Shown here: positions 19,605 through 31,870 of the stretch, piece by piece
How positions within the stretch are numbered: the stretch's first letter is position 1
Layout of the letters: each line of letters starts with the position of its first letter
Source of the DNA: Frankia sp. AgB32
GTDB lineage: Bacteria > Actinomycetota > Actinomycetes > Frankiales > Frankiaceae
Reading direction: 5' to 3'
Length of the DNA: 51,023 bases
NCBI RefSeq assembly: GCF_023243045.1
Contig: NZ_JALKFX010000048.1
Span: 1-51,023 of the forward strand
Notes under the pieces: model-generated
The model's input: only the letters and a program-made list of their open reading frames with translations
What the model was told of the DNA's origin: nothing
Databases searched by the model: none
Translations under genes and position numbers: made by a program

Positions 19605-20459
19605 GTGCCGGTCCTCGCTGATGAGGGCTTCCAGGGCCCCACCAAGGAGGTCTTCCAGACCCCGCACTGGTTCGACATCGGGATCGGCTCGGCCAACTTC
19701 TATCTCAACAAGGCCACCGCACTCACGATCTTCGCCGCCGCATTTGTTGGTGTGATCTTCTGGCTGGGTTTCCGTCGAGCTAAAATCATACCTCGCGGGA
19801 TCCAGAACCTGTGCGAGTCCGCGTACGACTTCGTCGATCTGCAGATCGCCCGCGGCGTGATCGGGGAGCAGGGCGCCAAGTACACGCCCTACCTGCTGGT
19901 TCTGTTCAGCTTCGTGCTGGTCAGCAACTCCCTCGCGGTCATCCCGGGCGCCCAGTTCCCGGCGACCGCGCGGGTCGCGGTGCCGATGGTCCTGTCGATC
20001 ATCACCTACGTGATGTTCAACTACGCCGGGATCAAGGCCAACGGCGCCCGCGCCTACTTCAAGGAGATGGTCGACCCGGCGCCGACGGCGCCGTTCGGCA
20101 TCCGGCTGATCCTGGCCCCGATCGAGGTCCTCTCGACACTCATCGTGCGGCCGTTCACGCTGGCCATCCGACTGTTCGCGAACATGTTCGCCGGCCATCT
20201 CCTGCTGCTGGTCTTCTCGCTGGGCGCGGACTACCTGCTACCCAAGCCCCCTTACGTGATCGGCGTCCTGTCTCTGCTCGTGGCGATCGTCCTCACCGCG
20301 TTCGAGCTTGTCATCGACGCTCTCCAGGCGTACATCATCACCATTCTCACCGCCGCGTACATCGGCGGCGCGATGTCGCACGGAGAGCACGAGGTTGCTC
20401 CGTCCGAGGATCTCGCCGAGCACGCCCCGGTGGGCGTGCCCGTAGCGGCGCACGCCTAG
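19605..20459 (+). CDS. atpB: ATP synthase Fo subunit a
   Basis: 284-residue integral membrane subunit forming the proton half-channels. The essential Arg is Arg189 in [17 protein letters not shown]; further on are [18 protein letters not shown] typical of the last helix. Start GTG 19605 is preferred over ATG 19590 because GGAGGTG sits six bases before it, while the ATG has no ribosome site. First gene of the eight-gene operon, 61 bp before atpE. Confidence 0.96.
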   Translation: MPVLADEGFQGPTKEVFQTPHWFDIGIGSANFYLNKATALTIFAAAFVGVIFWLGFRRAKIIPRGIQNLCESAYDFVDLQIARGVIGEQGAKYTPYLLVLFSFVLVSNSLAVIPGAQFPATARVAVPMVLSIITYVMFNYAGIKANGARAYFKEMVDPAPTAPFGIRLILAPIEVLSTLIVRPFTLAIRLFANMFAGHLLLLVFSLGADYLLPKPPYVIGVLSLLVAIVLTAFELVIDALQAYIITILTAAYIGGAMSHGEHEVAPSEDLAEHAPVGVPVAAHA

Positions 20460-20511
20460 TTTCCCTTCCTCCCTTCCTGCACCGGCCGTGTACCGGTGCC
20501 CGACTGAATAG

Positions 20512-20775
<264 letters not shown>

Positions 20776-20790
20776 ATCGGCGGAGCGACC

Positions 20791-21378
20791 ATGAGCGCAA
20801 CAGCCACCTTCCTTGTCGCCGCTGCCGAAAGCGGCCACTCTGACGAGAACGTCCTGATTCCGCCGCTGAGTGAACTGCTTATCGGCACCCTGGCCTTCGG
20901 TCTGCTGGTGGCCTTCTTCTTCTGGAAGATCCGGCCGCAGATCAGCAAGGTCTACGAGCAGCGCACCGAGCGCATCGAGGGCGGGCTCGCCCGCGCCGAG
21001 GCGGCGCAACGCGAGGCGCAGGCGCTGCTCGAGCAGTACCGCACGCAGCTGGCCGAGGCTCGCGCCGAGGCCGGCCGCATCCGCGAGGACGCGCACACCG
21101 AGGGTCGTCAGATCGTCGATGAGCTGCGGACCTCGGCTCAGCGGGAGATCGCCGACATCAAGGAGCGCGCCGACGCCCAGCTCGCGGCCGACCGGGCGCA
21201 GATCGTCGCCCAGGTTCGCCGGGAGGTCGGTGAGCTCGCGATCGACCTGGCCTCGAAGATCGTCGGCTACCAGGTGGAGAGCAGCACCACCCAGACCCGC
21301 ATGATCGACGACTTCATCGCCGCGCTGGACAACTCGGCTGAGGGCGCCGCCGTGGCGCCGGTCGGGCCGGGGGGCTGA
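20791..21378 (+). CDS. atpF: ATP synthase Fo subunit b
   Basis: 195 residues: one membrane helix near residues 28-48 (LLIGTLAFGLLVAFFFWKI), then a long charged helix (EGGLARAEAAQREAQALLEQ and following) that forms the peripheral stalk. It is a separate protein, unlike mycobacteria where a second b is fused to delta. ATG 20791 follows GGAG. Two bases separate it from atpH. Confidence 0.94.
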   Translation: MSATATFLVAAAESGHSDENVLIPPLSELLIGTLAFGLLVAFFFWKIRPQISKVYEQRTERIEGGLARAEAAQREAQALLEQYRTQLAEARAEAGRIREDAHTEGRQIVDELRTSAQREIADIKERADAQLAADRAQIVAQVRREVGELAIDLASKIVGYQVESSTTQTRMIDDFIAALDNSAEGAAVAPVGPGG

Positions 21379-21380
21379 CG

Positions 21381-22211
21381 GTGGAGGGAGCCTCGAGGCA
21401 CGGGCTCGCCGCCGCGCGGGCAACACTCGACCAGGTCATGGCGACGGCGCCCGGGACAGTCGCCGGCGCGGACGCTGGTCGGGTGGCGGGCGACCTGCGA
21501 GCTGTCGCGGAGCTGCTCAGCAGTGAGCCGACCGTGCGCCGGGCGCTCACCGACCCGGGCGCGCCGGCGACGGCGCGCACGGAGCTCGCCACCCGGCTGC
21601 TCGGCAGCCAGCTCGCCGGGGAAAGCCTGGCGATCGTGCACACCGCGGTCAGCTCGCGCTGGTCGCGACCAGGGGACCTGCGTTTCGCGCTGCACGAACT
21701 GAGCGTCGAGGCGCTGCTGGTCGAGGCCGAGCGGGACGGCTCGCTGGAAGAGGTCGAGGACGAGCTGTTCCGGTTCGGTCGCATCCTCGGCCAGAACCCG
21801 CAGCTCGCCCTGGCCCTGACCGACCCGGCAGCGCCGGCGGAGGTCAAGGACGCGCTGCTGAGCCGGCTGCTGGCCGGTCGGGCCCATTCGGTCACCGTCC
21901 GGCTTGCCCAGCAGGCCGCGGCGGACCGCGTGCACGGCGACGTCGAGCGGCGCCTGGCGGACTTCAGCCGGATCGCCGCCGCCCGCCGGGGTCGGGTCGT
22001 GGCGATCGTGCGGACCGCGGTGCCGTTGAGCGACGACGTCCAGGCTCGCCTGGGCGTCGCGGTCAGCCGGTACTTCGGCCGCCAGATCCAGGTTCAGGTC
22101 GACCTCGATCCCAGTCTTCTCGGTGGGGTCGTGGTCCAGGTCGGTGACGAGGTGGTGGACGGCAGCGTGCTGCGTCGTCTGGTCGCCGCGCGCCGGGCGA
22201 TCCTCCGGTAG
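21381..22211 (+). CDS. atpH: ATP synthase F1 subunit delta
   Basis: 276 residues, about 100 longer than the enterobacterial subunit but normal for actinobacteria, which have a duplicated or extended N-terminal part. The C-terminal section VVAIVRTAVPLSDDVQARLG ... VDLDPSLLGGVVVQVGDEVVDGS is the conserved delta/OSCP signature that ties the peripheral stalk to the top of F1. GTG 21381 starts two bases after the atpF stop. Confidence 0.94.
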   Translation: MEGASRHGLAAARATLDQVMATAPGTVAGADAGRVAGDLRAVAELLSSEPTVRRALTDPGAPATARTELATRLLGSQLAGESLAIVHTAVSSRWSRPGDLRFALHELSVEALLVEAERDGSLEEVEDELFRFGRILGQNPQLALALTDPAAPAEVKDALLSRLLAGRAHSVTVRLAQQAAADRVHGDVERRLADFSRIAAARRGRVVAIVRTAVPLSDDVQARLGVAVSRYFGRQIQVQVDLDPSLLGGVVVQVGDEVVDGSVLRRLVAARRAILR

Positions 22212-22262
22212 TCCGGCGGCGATGATGACCATGTCAGCGATGAACGACGAAGGACGTAAGCG

Positions 22263-23921
<1,659 letters not shown>

Positions 23922-23924
23922 TCC

Positions 23925-24821
23925 ATGGCGGGGCAGCTTCGTGAGTACCGCCGGCGGATCCGTTCGGTCCAGTCGACAAAGAAGATCACCAAGGCGATGG
24001 AGCTGATCGCCGCCTCCCGGATCGCCAAGGCGCGGGCCCGGGTCGCGGCGGCCCGCCCCTACGCCGAGGAGATCACCCGGGTGATCGAGGCGGTGGCGTC
24101 GCAGACGACGATCAGCCACCCGCTGACCACCGAGCACGCGCAGGCCACCCGCGCCGCGGTCGTCGTGATCACCAGCGACCGCGGGCTGGCGGGCGGCTAC
24201 AGCTCGAACGCGCTCAAGCGCACGAACGAGCTGATCGAGCTGCTGCGCTCGGAGGGCAAGTCGGTCGAACTGCACGTCGTCGGCCGCAAGGGAGTGGGCT
24301 ACTACCGCTTCCGTGACCGGGCGATCGACGGGGAGTACACCGGCTTCTCCGAGCAGCCGTCCTACGGCGACGCCAAGTCGGTAGCGGACGCGCTGATCTC
24401 CTCGTTCGTCGCGGCCACCGAGGACGGCGGTGTGGACGAGATCCACGTCGTCCACACCGAGTACGTCTCGGCGCTCACCCAGACGCCGGTCGCGCGGCGG
24501 CTGTTGCCGATGGTGCTCACGGAGACCGACCAGCCGCCGGCCGGTGGTCCGCTGCCCCAGTACGAGTTCGAACCGTCCGCGGAGGCGGTGCTCGACGCTC
24601 TCCTGCCCCGGTACGTCGAGAGCCGGCTGTACGCGGCGATGCTGGAGTCGGCGGCCTCGGAGTCGGCGGCGCGGCAGCGGGCGATGAAGTCCGCGACGGA
24701 CAACGCCGAGGACCTCGCCCGCAGCTACACCCGGCTGGCGAACCGTGCCCGCCAGGACGCGATCACCCAGGAGATCTCCGAGATCGTGGGCGGCGCGAAC
24801 GCCCTGGCCTCGGCCTCCTGA
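23925..24821 (+). CDS. atpG: ATP synthase F1 subunit gamma
   Basis: 298-residue central rotor shaft. N-terminal helix: [20 protein letters not shown], then [19 protein letters not shown]-terminal helix: [25 protein letters not shown], ending [12 protein letters not shown]. Three bases after atpA. The insertion typical of mycobacterial gamma is not obvious. A 252-bp gap follows before atpD, an unusual break inside the operon. Confidence 0.96.
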   Translation: MAGQLREYRRRIRSVQSTKKITKAMELIAASRIAKARARVAAARPYAEEITRVIEAVASQTTISHPLTTEHAQATRAAVVVITSDRGLAGGYSSNALKRTNELIELLRSEGKSVELHVVGRKGVGYYRFRDRAIDGEYTGFSEQPSYGDAKSVADALISSFVAATEDGGVDEIHVVHTEYVSALTQTPVARRLLPMVLTETDQPPAGGPLPQYEFEPSAEAVLDALLPRYVESRLYAAMLESAASESAARQRAMKSATDNAEDLARSYTRLANRARQDAITQEISEIVGGANALASAS

Positions 24822-24953
24822 ACGGGAACGGCCGGCTTGTCATCGCCTTGTTCGCCACATTGGGTGACACTGAGGTCGGAGAGTCCTCGCGCGGGAGGGT
24901 TCCGACCCGGCCAGCGCGACCGGCCATGACGTAGAGCGACCACAACCTAGTAG

Positions 24954-26512
<1,559 letters not shown>

Positions 26513-26513
<1 letters not shown>

Positions 26514-26773
26514 TGCCGATCCGGGTCGCGATCGTCTCGCCCGAGCAGGAGGTGTGGTCCGGCGACGCCGACATGGTCGTCGCCCGGACCACCGACGGCG
26601 ACCTCGGCGTGCTGCCCGGCCACGTGCCGCTGCTCGGGGTGCTCGTCCCCGGCGGCACGGTCCGGATCAAGACCGGCGGTCGGGAGATCGCCGCGGAGGT
26701 CGACGGCGGCTTCATCTCCGTCACCCGCCAGGGCGTCAGCATCCTGGCCGAGACGGCGACGCTGAACGGCTGA
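26513..26773 (+). CDS. atpC: ATP synthase F1 subunit epsilon, lacking the C-terminal helical domain
   Basis: 86 residues covering only the N-terminal beta-sandwich: VAIVSPEQEVWSGDADMVV, DLGVLPGHVPLLGVLVPG and AAEVDGGFISVTRQGVSILAE. The usual actinobacterial subunit is about 120-135 residues; here the two C-terminal helices that can insert into F1 and inhibit hydrolysis are missing. No other frame downstream continues a helix-rich sequence and a terminator begins 29 bases later, so this is a genuine short form. The beta-sandwich is enough for gamma and c-ring contact. ATG overlaps the atpD stop. Confidence 0.95.
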
Positions 26774-26802
26774 ACGGCGGAACATCTCCAACCGAGCACA
26801 CG

Positions 26803-26835
26803 GGCGCGCTTCCCCAGCAGGGGAGGCGCGCCTTT
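26803..26835. terminator. Terminator of the ATP synthase operon
   Basis: A 13-bp stem (GGCGCGCTTCCCC with GGGGAGGCGCGCC, one T-G wobble) and AGCA loop is followed by TTT. It lies between the convergent atpC and mazF-like genes and its last T is the first base of the mazF stop codon, so it may serve both. Confidence 0.85.
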
Positions 26836-27176
26836 CACATCTCCAGCAGGAACTTCAGCGCCTCGGTCATGCGGAGCAGGTGATCCGGGCCCACGACGCC
26901 GAGGCGGCGGGTGAACCGCTGCTGCGACACGGACTTGACGTCCTCGACCTTGGCGAAGCTCGTCTCGCGCAGGCCGGTGCCACCGGGGGCGAGCTCGACG
27001 TGGGAGGGCAGGCCGCGGCGGGTCCTCGTGACGGGGACGACGATCGACAGGCCCGCGCGACTGCGGTTGAGGCGATCCGCGGACACGACCACCGCCGGCC
27101 GGCGCAGCCCCTGCTCATGCCCGATCGGCTCGCCGAAGTCGACCATCCACACCTCGCCGCGGCGAGGGGAGATCAC
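26835..27176 (-). CDS. mazF: MazF/PemK-family endoribonuclease toxin
   Basis: 113 residues starting MISPRRGEVWMVDFGEP, then RRPAVVVSADRLNRS and SIVVPVTRTRRGLPSHVEL, the SH3-like barrel of MazF/PemK mRNA interferases. The conserved Arg and Ser/Thr positions used for RNA cleavage (RGEVW, VVPVT) are present. The ATG overlaps the stop of the preceding small antitoxin-like gene (ATGA), the standard toxin-antitoxin arrangement. It converges on atpC and shares that operon's terminator. Confidence 0.9.
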   Translation of the reverse strand: MISPRRGEVWMVDFGEPIGHEQGLRRPAVVVSADRLNRSRAGLSIVVPVTRTRRGLPSHVELAPGGTGLRETSFAKVEDVKSVSQQRFTRRLGVVGPDHLLRMTEALKFLLEM

Positions 27177-27412
27177 CCGAGGTCGTCCCGCAACGCCGGC
27201 GACTCGGCCGAACGCTCGGCCACGACGACGCCCCAGCTGTCCGGATCGCCGGCGAGCTGGTCGTAGCCCTGCTCGAAGCCACGCCAGAACAGCTCGCGCT
27301 CGTAGGCCTCGACGGCCTCGTCGATGATGGTCTGCATCTGCTGGCCGGTGGACGCGGCCATGGCCGCGACCCGCTGCCGCGTCCTGTCGCTCACGCGCAC
27401 CGTGGTACTCAT
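27173..27412 (-). CDS. mazE: Ribbon-helix-helix-type antitoxin of the MazF pair
   Basis: 79 residues. The first about 45 (MSTTVRVSDRTRQRVAAMA, then QQMQTIIDEAVEAYERE) have the beta-strand/two-helix pattern of ribbon-helix-helix DNA-binding antitoxins; the acidic tail (LAGDPDSWGVVVAERSAES) would wrap the toxin. Start ATG 27412 is seven bases after a -10 element, so the mRNA is probably leaderless. By family rule the antitoxin should repress its own promoter. Confidence 0.82.
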   Translation of the reverse strand: MSTTVRVSDRTRQRVAAMAASTGQQMQTIIDEAVEAYERELFWRGFEQGYDQLAGDPDSWGVVVAERSAESPALRDDLG

Positions 27413-27419
27413 GATCGCC

Positions 27420-27449
27420 AGTCTACAATTGGGTTGACTGGGCTGTCGA
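27420..27449 (-). promoter_or_regulatory. Promoter of the mazEF pair
   Basis: On the minus strand TCGACA (27449-27444) and TAGACT (27425-27420) are 18 bases apart. Initiation would fall at about 27413-27412, on the ATG. The spacer contains CAATTG, a possible half-site for the antitoxin. Confidence 0.55.
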
Positions 27450-27497
27450 CCCTCCGGTATGCGCGCATCGCTCGACCGTGATGCGGGCGGCCGTGGC

Positions 27498-28070
27498 TCA
27501 GGCGTGCGCTCCCGGTCGCCACAGCACGTCACCCTGCGGGTTGGCCACCCGGGCGAGGATGAACAGCAGGTCCGAGAGCCGGTTGAGGTACTGGGCGGGC
27601 AGCGGGCCGGTGCGCTCGGCGTCGGCATCCAGCAGGACCCAGACGGAACGTTCCGCCCGGCGGGCCACCGTGCGGGCGGTGTGCAGCAGCGCGGCACCCG
27701 GGGTGCCACCCGGCAGGATGAACGAGTCGAGCTTCGGCAGGTCGGCGTTGAAGCGGTCACACGCCTCCTCCAGCCGCTCGACGTAGGCGTTCGTGATCCG
27801 CAGCGGCGGATAGGCGGGCTCGGGCGTCACGGGCGTGCACAGGTCCGCGCCGACGTCGAACAGGTCGTTCTGGACCTGGTCGAGCACGGCGCGCACGTCC
27901 TCGGCCAGCCCGCCGAGGGCGAGCGCCACCCCGATCGCGGCGTTCGCCTCATCGACGTCGGCGTAGGCGGCCAGCCTCGGGTCGGTCTTCGCCACCCGGG
28001 ACATGTCGCCGAGCGCGGTCGTACCGTCGTCGCCGGTCCGCGTGTAGATCCGAGTGAGGTGCACCGCCAT
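27498..28070 (-). CDS. Cob(I)alamin adenosyltransferase, PduO type
   Basis: 190-residue enzyme that transfers the adenosyl group of ATP to cob(I)alamin to make coenzyme B12. Landmarks: IYTRTGDDGTTALGDMSRV (ATP loop), AYADVDEANAAIGVAL, NDLFDVGADLCTP, FILPGGTPGAALLHTARTV ARR-type segment and YLNRLSDLLFILAR. It supplies adenosylcobalamin to the B12-dependent mutase at 33866. TAGAGT lies six bases before the ATG, so the transcript may be leaderless. Conserved near murA in actinobacteria. Confidence 0.93.
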   Translation of the reverse strand: MAVHLTRIYTRTGDDGTTALGDMSRVAKTDPRLAAYADVDEANAAIGVALALGGLAEDVRAVLDQVQNDLFDVGADLCTPVTPEPAYPPLRITNAYVERLEEACDRFNADLPKLDSFILPGGTPGAALLHTARTVARRAERSVWVLLDADAERTGPLPAQYLNRLSDLLFILARVANPQGDVLWRPGAHA

Positions 28071-28076
28071 GCGCCC

Positions 28077-28082
28077 ACTCTA
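28077..28082 (-). promoter_or_regulatory. Candidate -10 element, leaderless adenosyltransferase
   Basis: TAGAGT on the minus strand ends six bases before the ATG at 28070. No ribosome site lies between and no clear -35 is seen. Confidence 0.4.
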
Positions 28083-28175
28083 CGAACCCCGACGATCAGG
28101 CGCCCGTCCCCGCGCGGCTGGAGCGGGGATTCGGGCCGCTTCGGTACCCCTCCGCGCCCGCTTTGCCCGTACAGA

Positions 28176-28192
28176 AGCGGCCCCAAGCCGCT
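28176..28192 (-). terminator. Weak hairpin after the PP2C gene
   Basis: AGCGGC, five bases, GCCGCT on the minus strand, followed by TCTGT, 30 bases after the phosphatase stop codon. The stem is short (6 bp), so termination is only possible, not certain. Confidence 0.35.
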
Positions 28193-28221
28193 CAGCCCGG
28201 TCGCCGGGAGCGGCGGGGCGG

Positions 28222-29061
28222 TCAGAGGCGGGCGTAGAGCATGGTGGCGTCGTCGCTGCGGGTGAAGCGGGGGTGACGCACGCAGGCGGGATCGGCGTGT
28301 TCGGCGGCGCGCAGCCGGTCCAGCAGGTCGGCGTCCCGACCGGCGGCGATCTCGTCGAGCAGCGCGTCCTCATCGGCGACCAGGCCGAACGGGCAGAGCG
28401 CCCGGGCGAACCCGTCGGACATCACGACCAGCTCGGTGCCCGCGGGGACCGGAACCGAGGCGACGAAGGCGTGCTCGGCGGCGGCCGGCACATCGGCGAG
28501 AACCCACAGACCGGCCGCCGTGTTGCGCCGCGCCCGGCGCTCGCGACTGCGGGCGCGGGCGCGGCCGTACGCCTCGACCGGATCGGTCCCCCGGTCGAGC
28601 TCGGCGCCGATCTCGCGCAGCAGCGCCTCCTCGACGCCGTCGAACTGCGGATCACCGAAGACGACCGGCGCCGCACCGGGACGCCGCAGCACCACCGGGC
28701 TGTCGCCCAGCAGACACAGTTCGAGCTCCCGCCCCGAGAGCCGGGCGAGACTCAGCGTGGCGGTGGGGAAGGCGCCGGGACCAAGGCCGGCGCGCCGTCC
28801 CTCGATCCGGAGGTGGTCGATGAGTCTGCGCACCACCGCCCGAAGCGGTTCGCCCGCCCAGGGCGCCCCGGCCAGAAACGCATCGGCCGTCGAGGACAGC
28901 CAGGCGGCCGGGGAGCGGCCGTCGACCTGCGCCTCGCCACCCAGCGGCGTCGCGCCGTCGATCACCCAGAGCGCGCCCTCGCGAGCCCCGGCGGCGTCCT
29001 CATTGTCCGCCTTGCCCGGCCGACTGATGGAGCGCAGCACCCGCACTCGTCGGCCCCCCAC
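28222..29061 (-). CDS. PP2C-like Ser/Thr protein phosphatase
   Basis: 279 residues with the PPM/PP2C metal-site pattern: KADNEDAAG near residue 18, LWVIDGATP near 31 (DGG usually, here DGA), LGDSPVVLRR near 118, VVMSDGFARAL near 212 and a final RSDDATMLYARL. These hold the Asp residues for the two metals, so catalysis is plausible. No membrane or sensory domain. GTG 29061 is the furthest start; GTG 29046 or 29040 would also give the full domain. It overlaps the end of the upstream TPR/membrane gene by about 60 bp, so the two probably form one operon and one module. No kinase partner is near. Confidence 0.82.
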   Translation of the reverse strand: MGGRRVRVLRSISRPGKADNEDAAGAREGALWVIDGATPLGGEAQVDGRSPAAWLSSTADAFLAGAPWAGEPLRAVVRRLIDHLRIEGRRAGLGPGAFPTATLSLARLSGRELELCLLGDSPVVLRRPGAAPVVFGDPQFDGVEEALLREIGAELDRGTDPVEAYGRARARSRERRARRNTAAGLWVLADVPAAAEHAFVASVPVPAGTELVVMSDGFARALCPFGLVADEDALLDEIAAGRDADLLDRLRAAEHADPACVRHPRFTRSDDATMLYARL

Positions 29062-30045
29062 CAGTCATGACGAAGCCCGCCGACACAAGTATCACCCCGA
29101 CGATCGCCGGCACGAGCCGACGCCGTGCCGATCCACCGTCGGAGGCGCCCACCAACAGGACGTGGAAACCCCAGAAGACCAGCAGCGCGACACCGCCGGC
29201 GAGGGTTAGCAGTCCCGCCGCCGGTTGGGCTGGCTGGCCCGCCGCGATATTGGCCGCCGTGGTGATGAAGGCAATCACGGCGGCGAGCAGGCCCATGACC
29301 TCCAGGACCTGGCCGCGGACCTGGCGCAGCTCCTGTACGGCGGCTTCCTGCCGGGCGGCGAGTCGCTCGCCCTCCTGAGCGAAGTGAATGCGTGCCCGGA
29401 TGAGCTGGTAGTCGCCCACCCGCAAAGCGTATTCCGGCCCGGTGCTGTCCTCGTCCTCGATTGCCCGGGCGATGCTGGCGCGGGCGGCGGCGAACGCGCC
29501 CCGCAGGGTGGCGATCCGCGCGTGGGTTGCGTGATAGCGGGCGTACTGACCTTCGCTGAGGGCTATCGCCTGTCTGATATAGCGCTCGGCGTCGAGCAGC
29601 TGGCGTCGCTCCTGGTCCGGCTCGCGTTCGTACCGGTCCGCGATGATCTGGGCGGCCAGGTGAAGAACTCCTGGGACCCCGGGTAACCGCTCGACCGCCT
29701 CGACCGCGAAGATCAGCGCGGCATCAAGGTTCGCCGGGTCGTCGTCCAGCGTCGCGTAGTACTCGGCCTGGAGGAAGAAGTACATCGGGTGTTGACCGAA
29801 GCTGGACTGATACCGGTCGGTGTTCGCCCGATGCCGTCGATAGTCCTTCCGTCGCCAAGCGCGTGCCTGTAGGCAGTAGAAGGCGTTGAACCGGGTCTGT
29901 TCGGCCAGCTCGGCATCTTCGGCGATAGTGGTCAGGGCCTCGTCGGTCGCGTCGGGCTGGGCGAGCAGGATGCGTGCTGCCGAGCCGAAGCCTGGAGGGT
30001 CTCGGCCGGGAGCCCCGACAACCGTTCAGACAGCGTTCCGGTCAC
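29000..30045 (-). pseudogene. Frameshifted TPR-like membrane protein
   Basis: From GTG 30045 the sequence reads VTGTLSERLSGLPAETLQ, then shifts frame near 29980 and continues ARILLAQPDATDEALTTIAE and on to a 261-residue frame starting at ATG 29785. One missing base restores a continuous protein of about 348 residues: helical repeats resembling TPRs (RYHATHARIATLRGAFAAAR and others), a coiled-coil stretch (EGERLAARQEAAVQELRQ) and three C-terminal membrane segments. The frame of the main part has no start codon before 29785 other than that ATG. It overlaps the phosphatase gene. Either a recent frameshift or a sequencing error; function unknown, perhaps a membrane scaffold or sensor for the phosphatase. 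Confidence 0.6.
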
Positions 30046-30068
30046 CCCGACTGCCGGGTGGCAAAGAG

Positions 30069-30074
30069 TACGTT
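30069..30074 (+). promoter_or_regulatory. Candidate -10 element before the Nudix gene
   Basis: TACGTT is six bases before ATG 30081. The overlapping reverse hexamer TACTCT (30070-30065) could serve the divergent TPR gene, making a compact bidirectional promoter. Confidence 0.3.
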
Positions 30075-30080
30075 CCGCGC

Positions 30081-30516
30081 ATGCATTCAGTGAGCGTAGC
30101 CGGCGTGGTACTTCATGAGAACGGGACGATTCTTGGGATTCGGCGTCGGGACACCGGCGACTGGCAGATTCCAGGGGGAGTGCTTGAGCGGGGTGAGACG
30201 CTCCACCAGGGACTGTGTCGGGAGATCGCGGAAGAGACCGGGGCGGCGGTCCGGCCCGTCCGGCTGACCGGGGTCTACCTGAACCTCCCGCGCGATGTCG
30301 TCGCCATGGTCTTTACTCTGTGCGTGGGCTGGCGGGGTGCTCCAGGCCAGTACGGAGGAGTCGCGGGAGGTCCGCTGACTCACGGTGGACGAGGTCGATG
30401 CCACGTTCGTGCCGGCGTTCGCGGTGCGGGTGACGGATGCCCTGGCCGGGCGGGATGAGCCGTGGGTACGCACGCACGATGGTGTGTCCGTGCTCGACGC
30501 GGACGCTGTGGGATGA
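30081..30516 (+). pseudogene. Decayed Nudix hydrolase
   Basis: From ATG 30081 a normal Nudix domain reads MHSVSVAGVVLHENGTILG and then the Nudix box GGVLERGETLHQGLCREI AEETG with all key Glu residues. After FTLCVGW the frame loses the family pattern, which resumes one frame over as STEESREVR, then an in-frame TGA (30376-30378) where Trp is expected, then LTVDEVDATFVPAFAVRV to a stop at 30516. So one frameshift near 30335 and one nonsense change separate the C-terminal third. The intact frame would end at 30458. The gene is probably inactive. Confidence 0.8.
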
Positions 30517-30581
30517 AGTCGGCGCGCACGGTGATGACGGTCAATAGGGTGGGGGTCGGTGAAGATCTTCACGCCAGGACC

Positions 30582-30587
30582 TAGCAT
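30582..30587 (+). promoter_or_regulatory. Candidate -10 element, leaderless murA
   Basis: TAGCAT ends eight bases before the GTG start of murA at 30596. No good -35 is visible. A GAGG three bases from the start is too close to be an efficient ribosome site. Confidence 0.35.
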
Positions 30588-30595
30588 CGAGGTCC

Positions 30596-31870
30596 GTGGA
30601 GCGCTTCGTCGTGACAGGTGGCACCCGGCTGATCGGCGAGGTCGCCGTGCCGGGTGCGAAGAACTCTGTCCTCAAACTGATGGCCGCGAGCCTGCTGGCC
30701 GCCGGTCGCACGACCCTGACCGCGGTTCCCGACATCCTCGACGTCGCTGTGATGGGCGACGTGCTTGCGGGGCTCGGCGTGTCCATGGCGCGCGACGTGC
30801 CGGGCGGTTGGCTGAGCCTCGACGTCCCGGACGAGCCCGGCGCCGCGGCCGACGGTGACCTCGTGCGCCGGATCCGGGCGTCGGTGGCGGTCCTCGGCCC
30901 GCTGGTGGCCCGGTGCGGGGAGGCTCGCGTGGCGCTGCCCGGTGGGGACGCGATCGGGTCGCGGGCGCTGGACCTGCACGTCAACGGGCTGGCCAAGCTC
31001 GGGGCGGTCATCGACATCGAGGGCGGCGTGCTGGTCGCCCGCAACGCGGGGCGACTGCAGGGCGCGACGATCTGGCTGGACTTCCCCAGCGTCGGTGCCA
31101 CGGAGAACCTGCTGATGGCCGGGGTGCTCGCCAAGGGCACGACCGTGATCGACAACGCGGCCCGGGAGCCGGAGATCGCCGACCTGTGCGCGATGCTCAC
31201 CGCGATGGGGGCCCGGATCGACGGTGCGGGCTCCTCCACGCTGGTGATCGACGGCGTGGACGCGCTCACTCCGGTCGAGCACCGGACGGTGCCGGACCGC
31301 ATCGTCGCCGGTACGTACGCGGTGGGGGCGCTGATGACCGGCGGCGACGTGATGATCCGTGACGGCCGGGCCGGCCATCTCGGGATCGTGCTGGAGAAGC
31401 TGACGCAGGCCGGTGCGGAGATCGACGTCCTGCCGGACGGCTTCCGCGTGGTCGGCCGGGAGCGGCCGCGGTCGATCGACGTGGTGACCCTGCCGTACCC
31501 CGGTTTTCCGACGGACCTGCTGCCGCAGATCATCGCGTTGGAGTCGATCAGCTCCGGGACCTCGCTGATCACCGAGAACGTCTTCGACAGCCGCTTCGTG
31601 TTCTGCCGGGAGCTGCACAAGCTCGGCGCGGACCTGCGCACGGACGGCCATCACGTCGTCGTGCGGCCGGCGCAGCGCCTCACGGGCGGTCGGGTGATGG
31701 CCTCCGACGTGCGCGCGGGGGCGGCCCTGGTGCTTGCCGGTCTGGTCGCGGACGGCGAGACCGAGGTGACCGACGTGCACCACATCGACCGGGGTTATGC
31801 CAGCTTCGTCGAGAGCCTCACGGCGCTCGGCGCGGACATCCGCCGGGTCACCACCGACCGGGCGGCCTAG
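30596..31870 (+). CDS. murA: UDP-N-acetylglucosamine 1-carboxyvinyltransferase, fosfomycin-insensitive type
   Basis: 424-residue EPSP-synthase-fold enzyme for the first committed step of peptidoglycan synthesis: enolpyruvyl transfer from PEP to UDP-GlcNAc. Landmarks: [51 protein letters not shown] and [13 protein letters not shown]. The active-site Cys of most MurA enzymes (PGGC) is Asp118 here (PGGDAIGSR), the same replacement known in M. tuberculosis, which removes the target of fosfomycin. Start GTG 30596. Its stop codon overlaps the stop of the convergent small gene (31867-31870). Confidence 0.95.
   Translation: MERFVVTGGTRLIGEVAVPGAKNSVLKLMAASLLAAGRTTLTAVPDILDVAVMGDVLAGLGVSMARDVPGGWLSLDVPDEPGAAADGDLVRRIRASVAVLGPLVARCGEARVALPGGDAIGSRALDLHVNGLAKLGAVIDIEGGVLVARNAGRLQGATIWLDFPSVGATENLLMAGVLAKGTTVIDNAAREPEIADLCAMLTAMGARIDGAGSSTLVIDGVDALTPVEHRTVPDRIVAGTYAVGALMTGGDVMIRDGRAGHLGIVLEKLTQAGAEIDVLPDGFRVVGRERPRSIDVVTLPYPGFPTDLLPQIIALESISSGTSLITENVFDSRFVFCRELHKLGADLRTDGHHVVVRPAQRLTGGRVMASDVRAGAALVLAGLVADGETEVTDVHHIDRGYASFVESLTALGADIRRVTTDRAA

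Noticed and set aside
28134-28182. Wide inverted repeat GGCCGCTT/AAGCGGCC between adenosyltransferase and PP2C genes
   Set aside because: Arms are only 8 bp with a 33-base loop; the inner 6-bp hairpin explains part of it, so no separate element was called.
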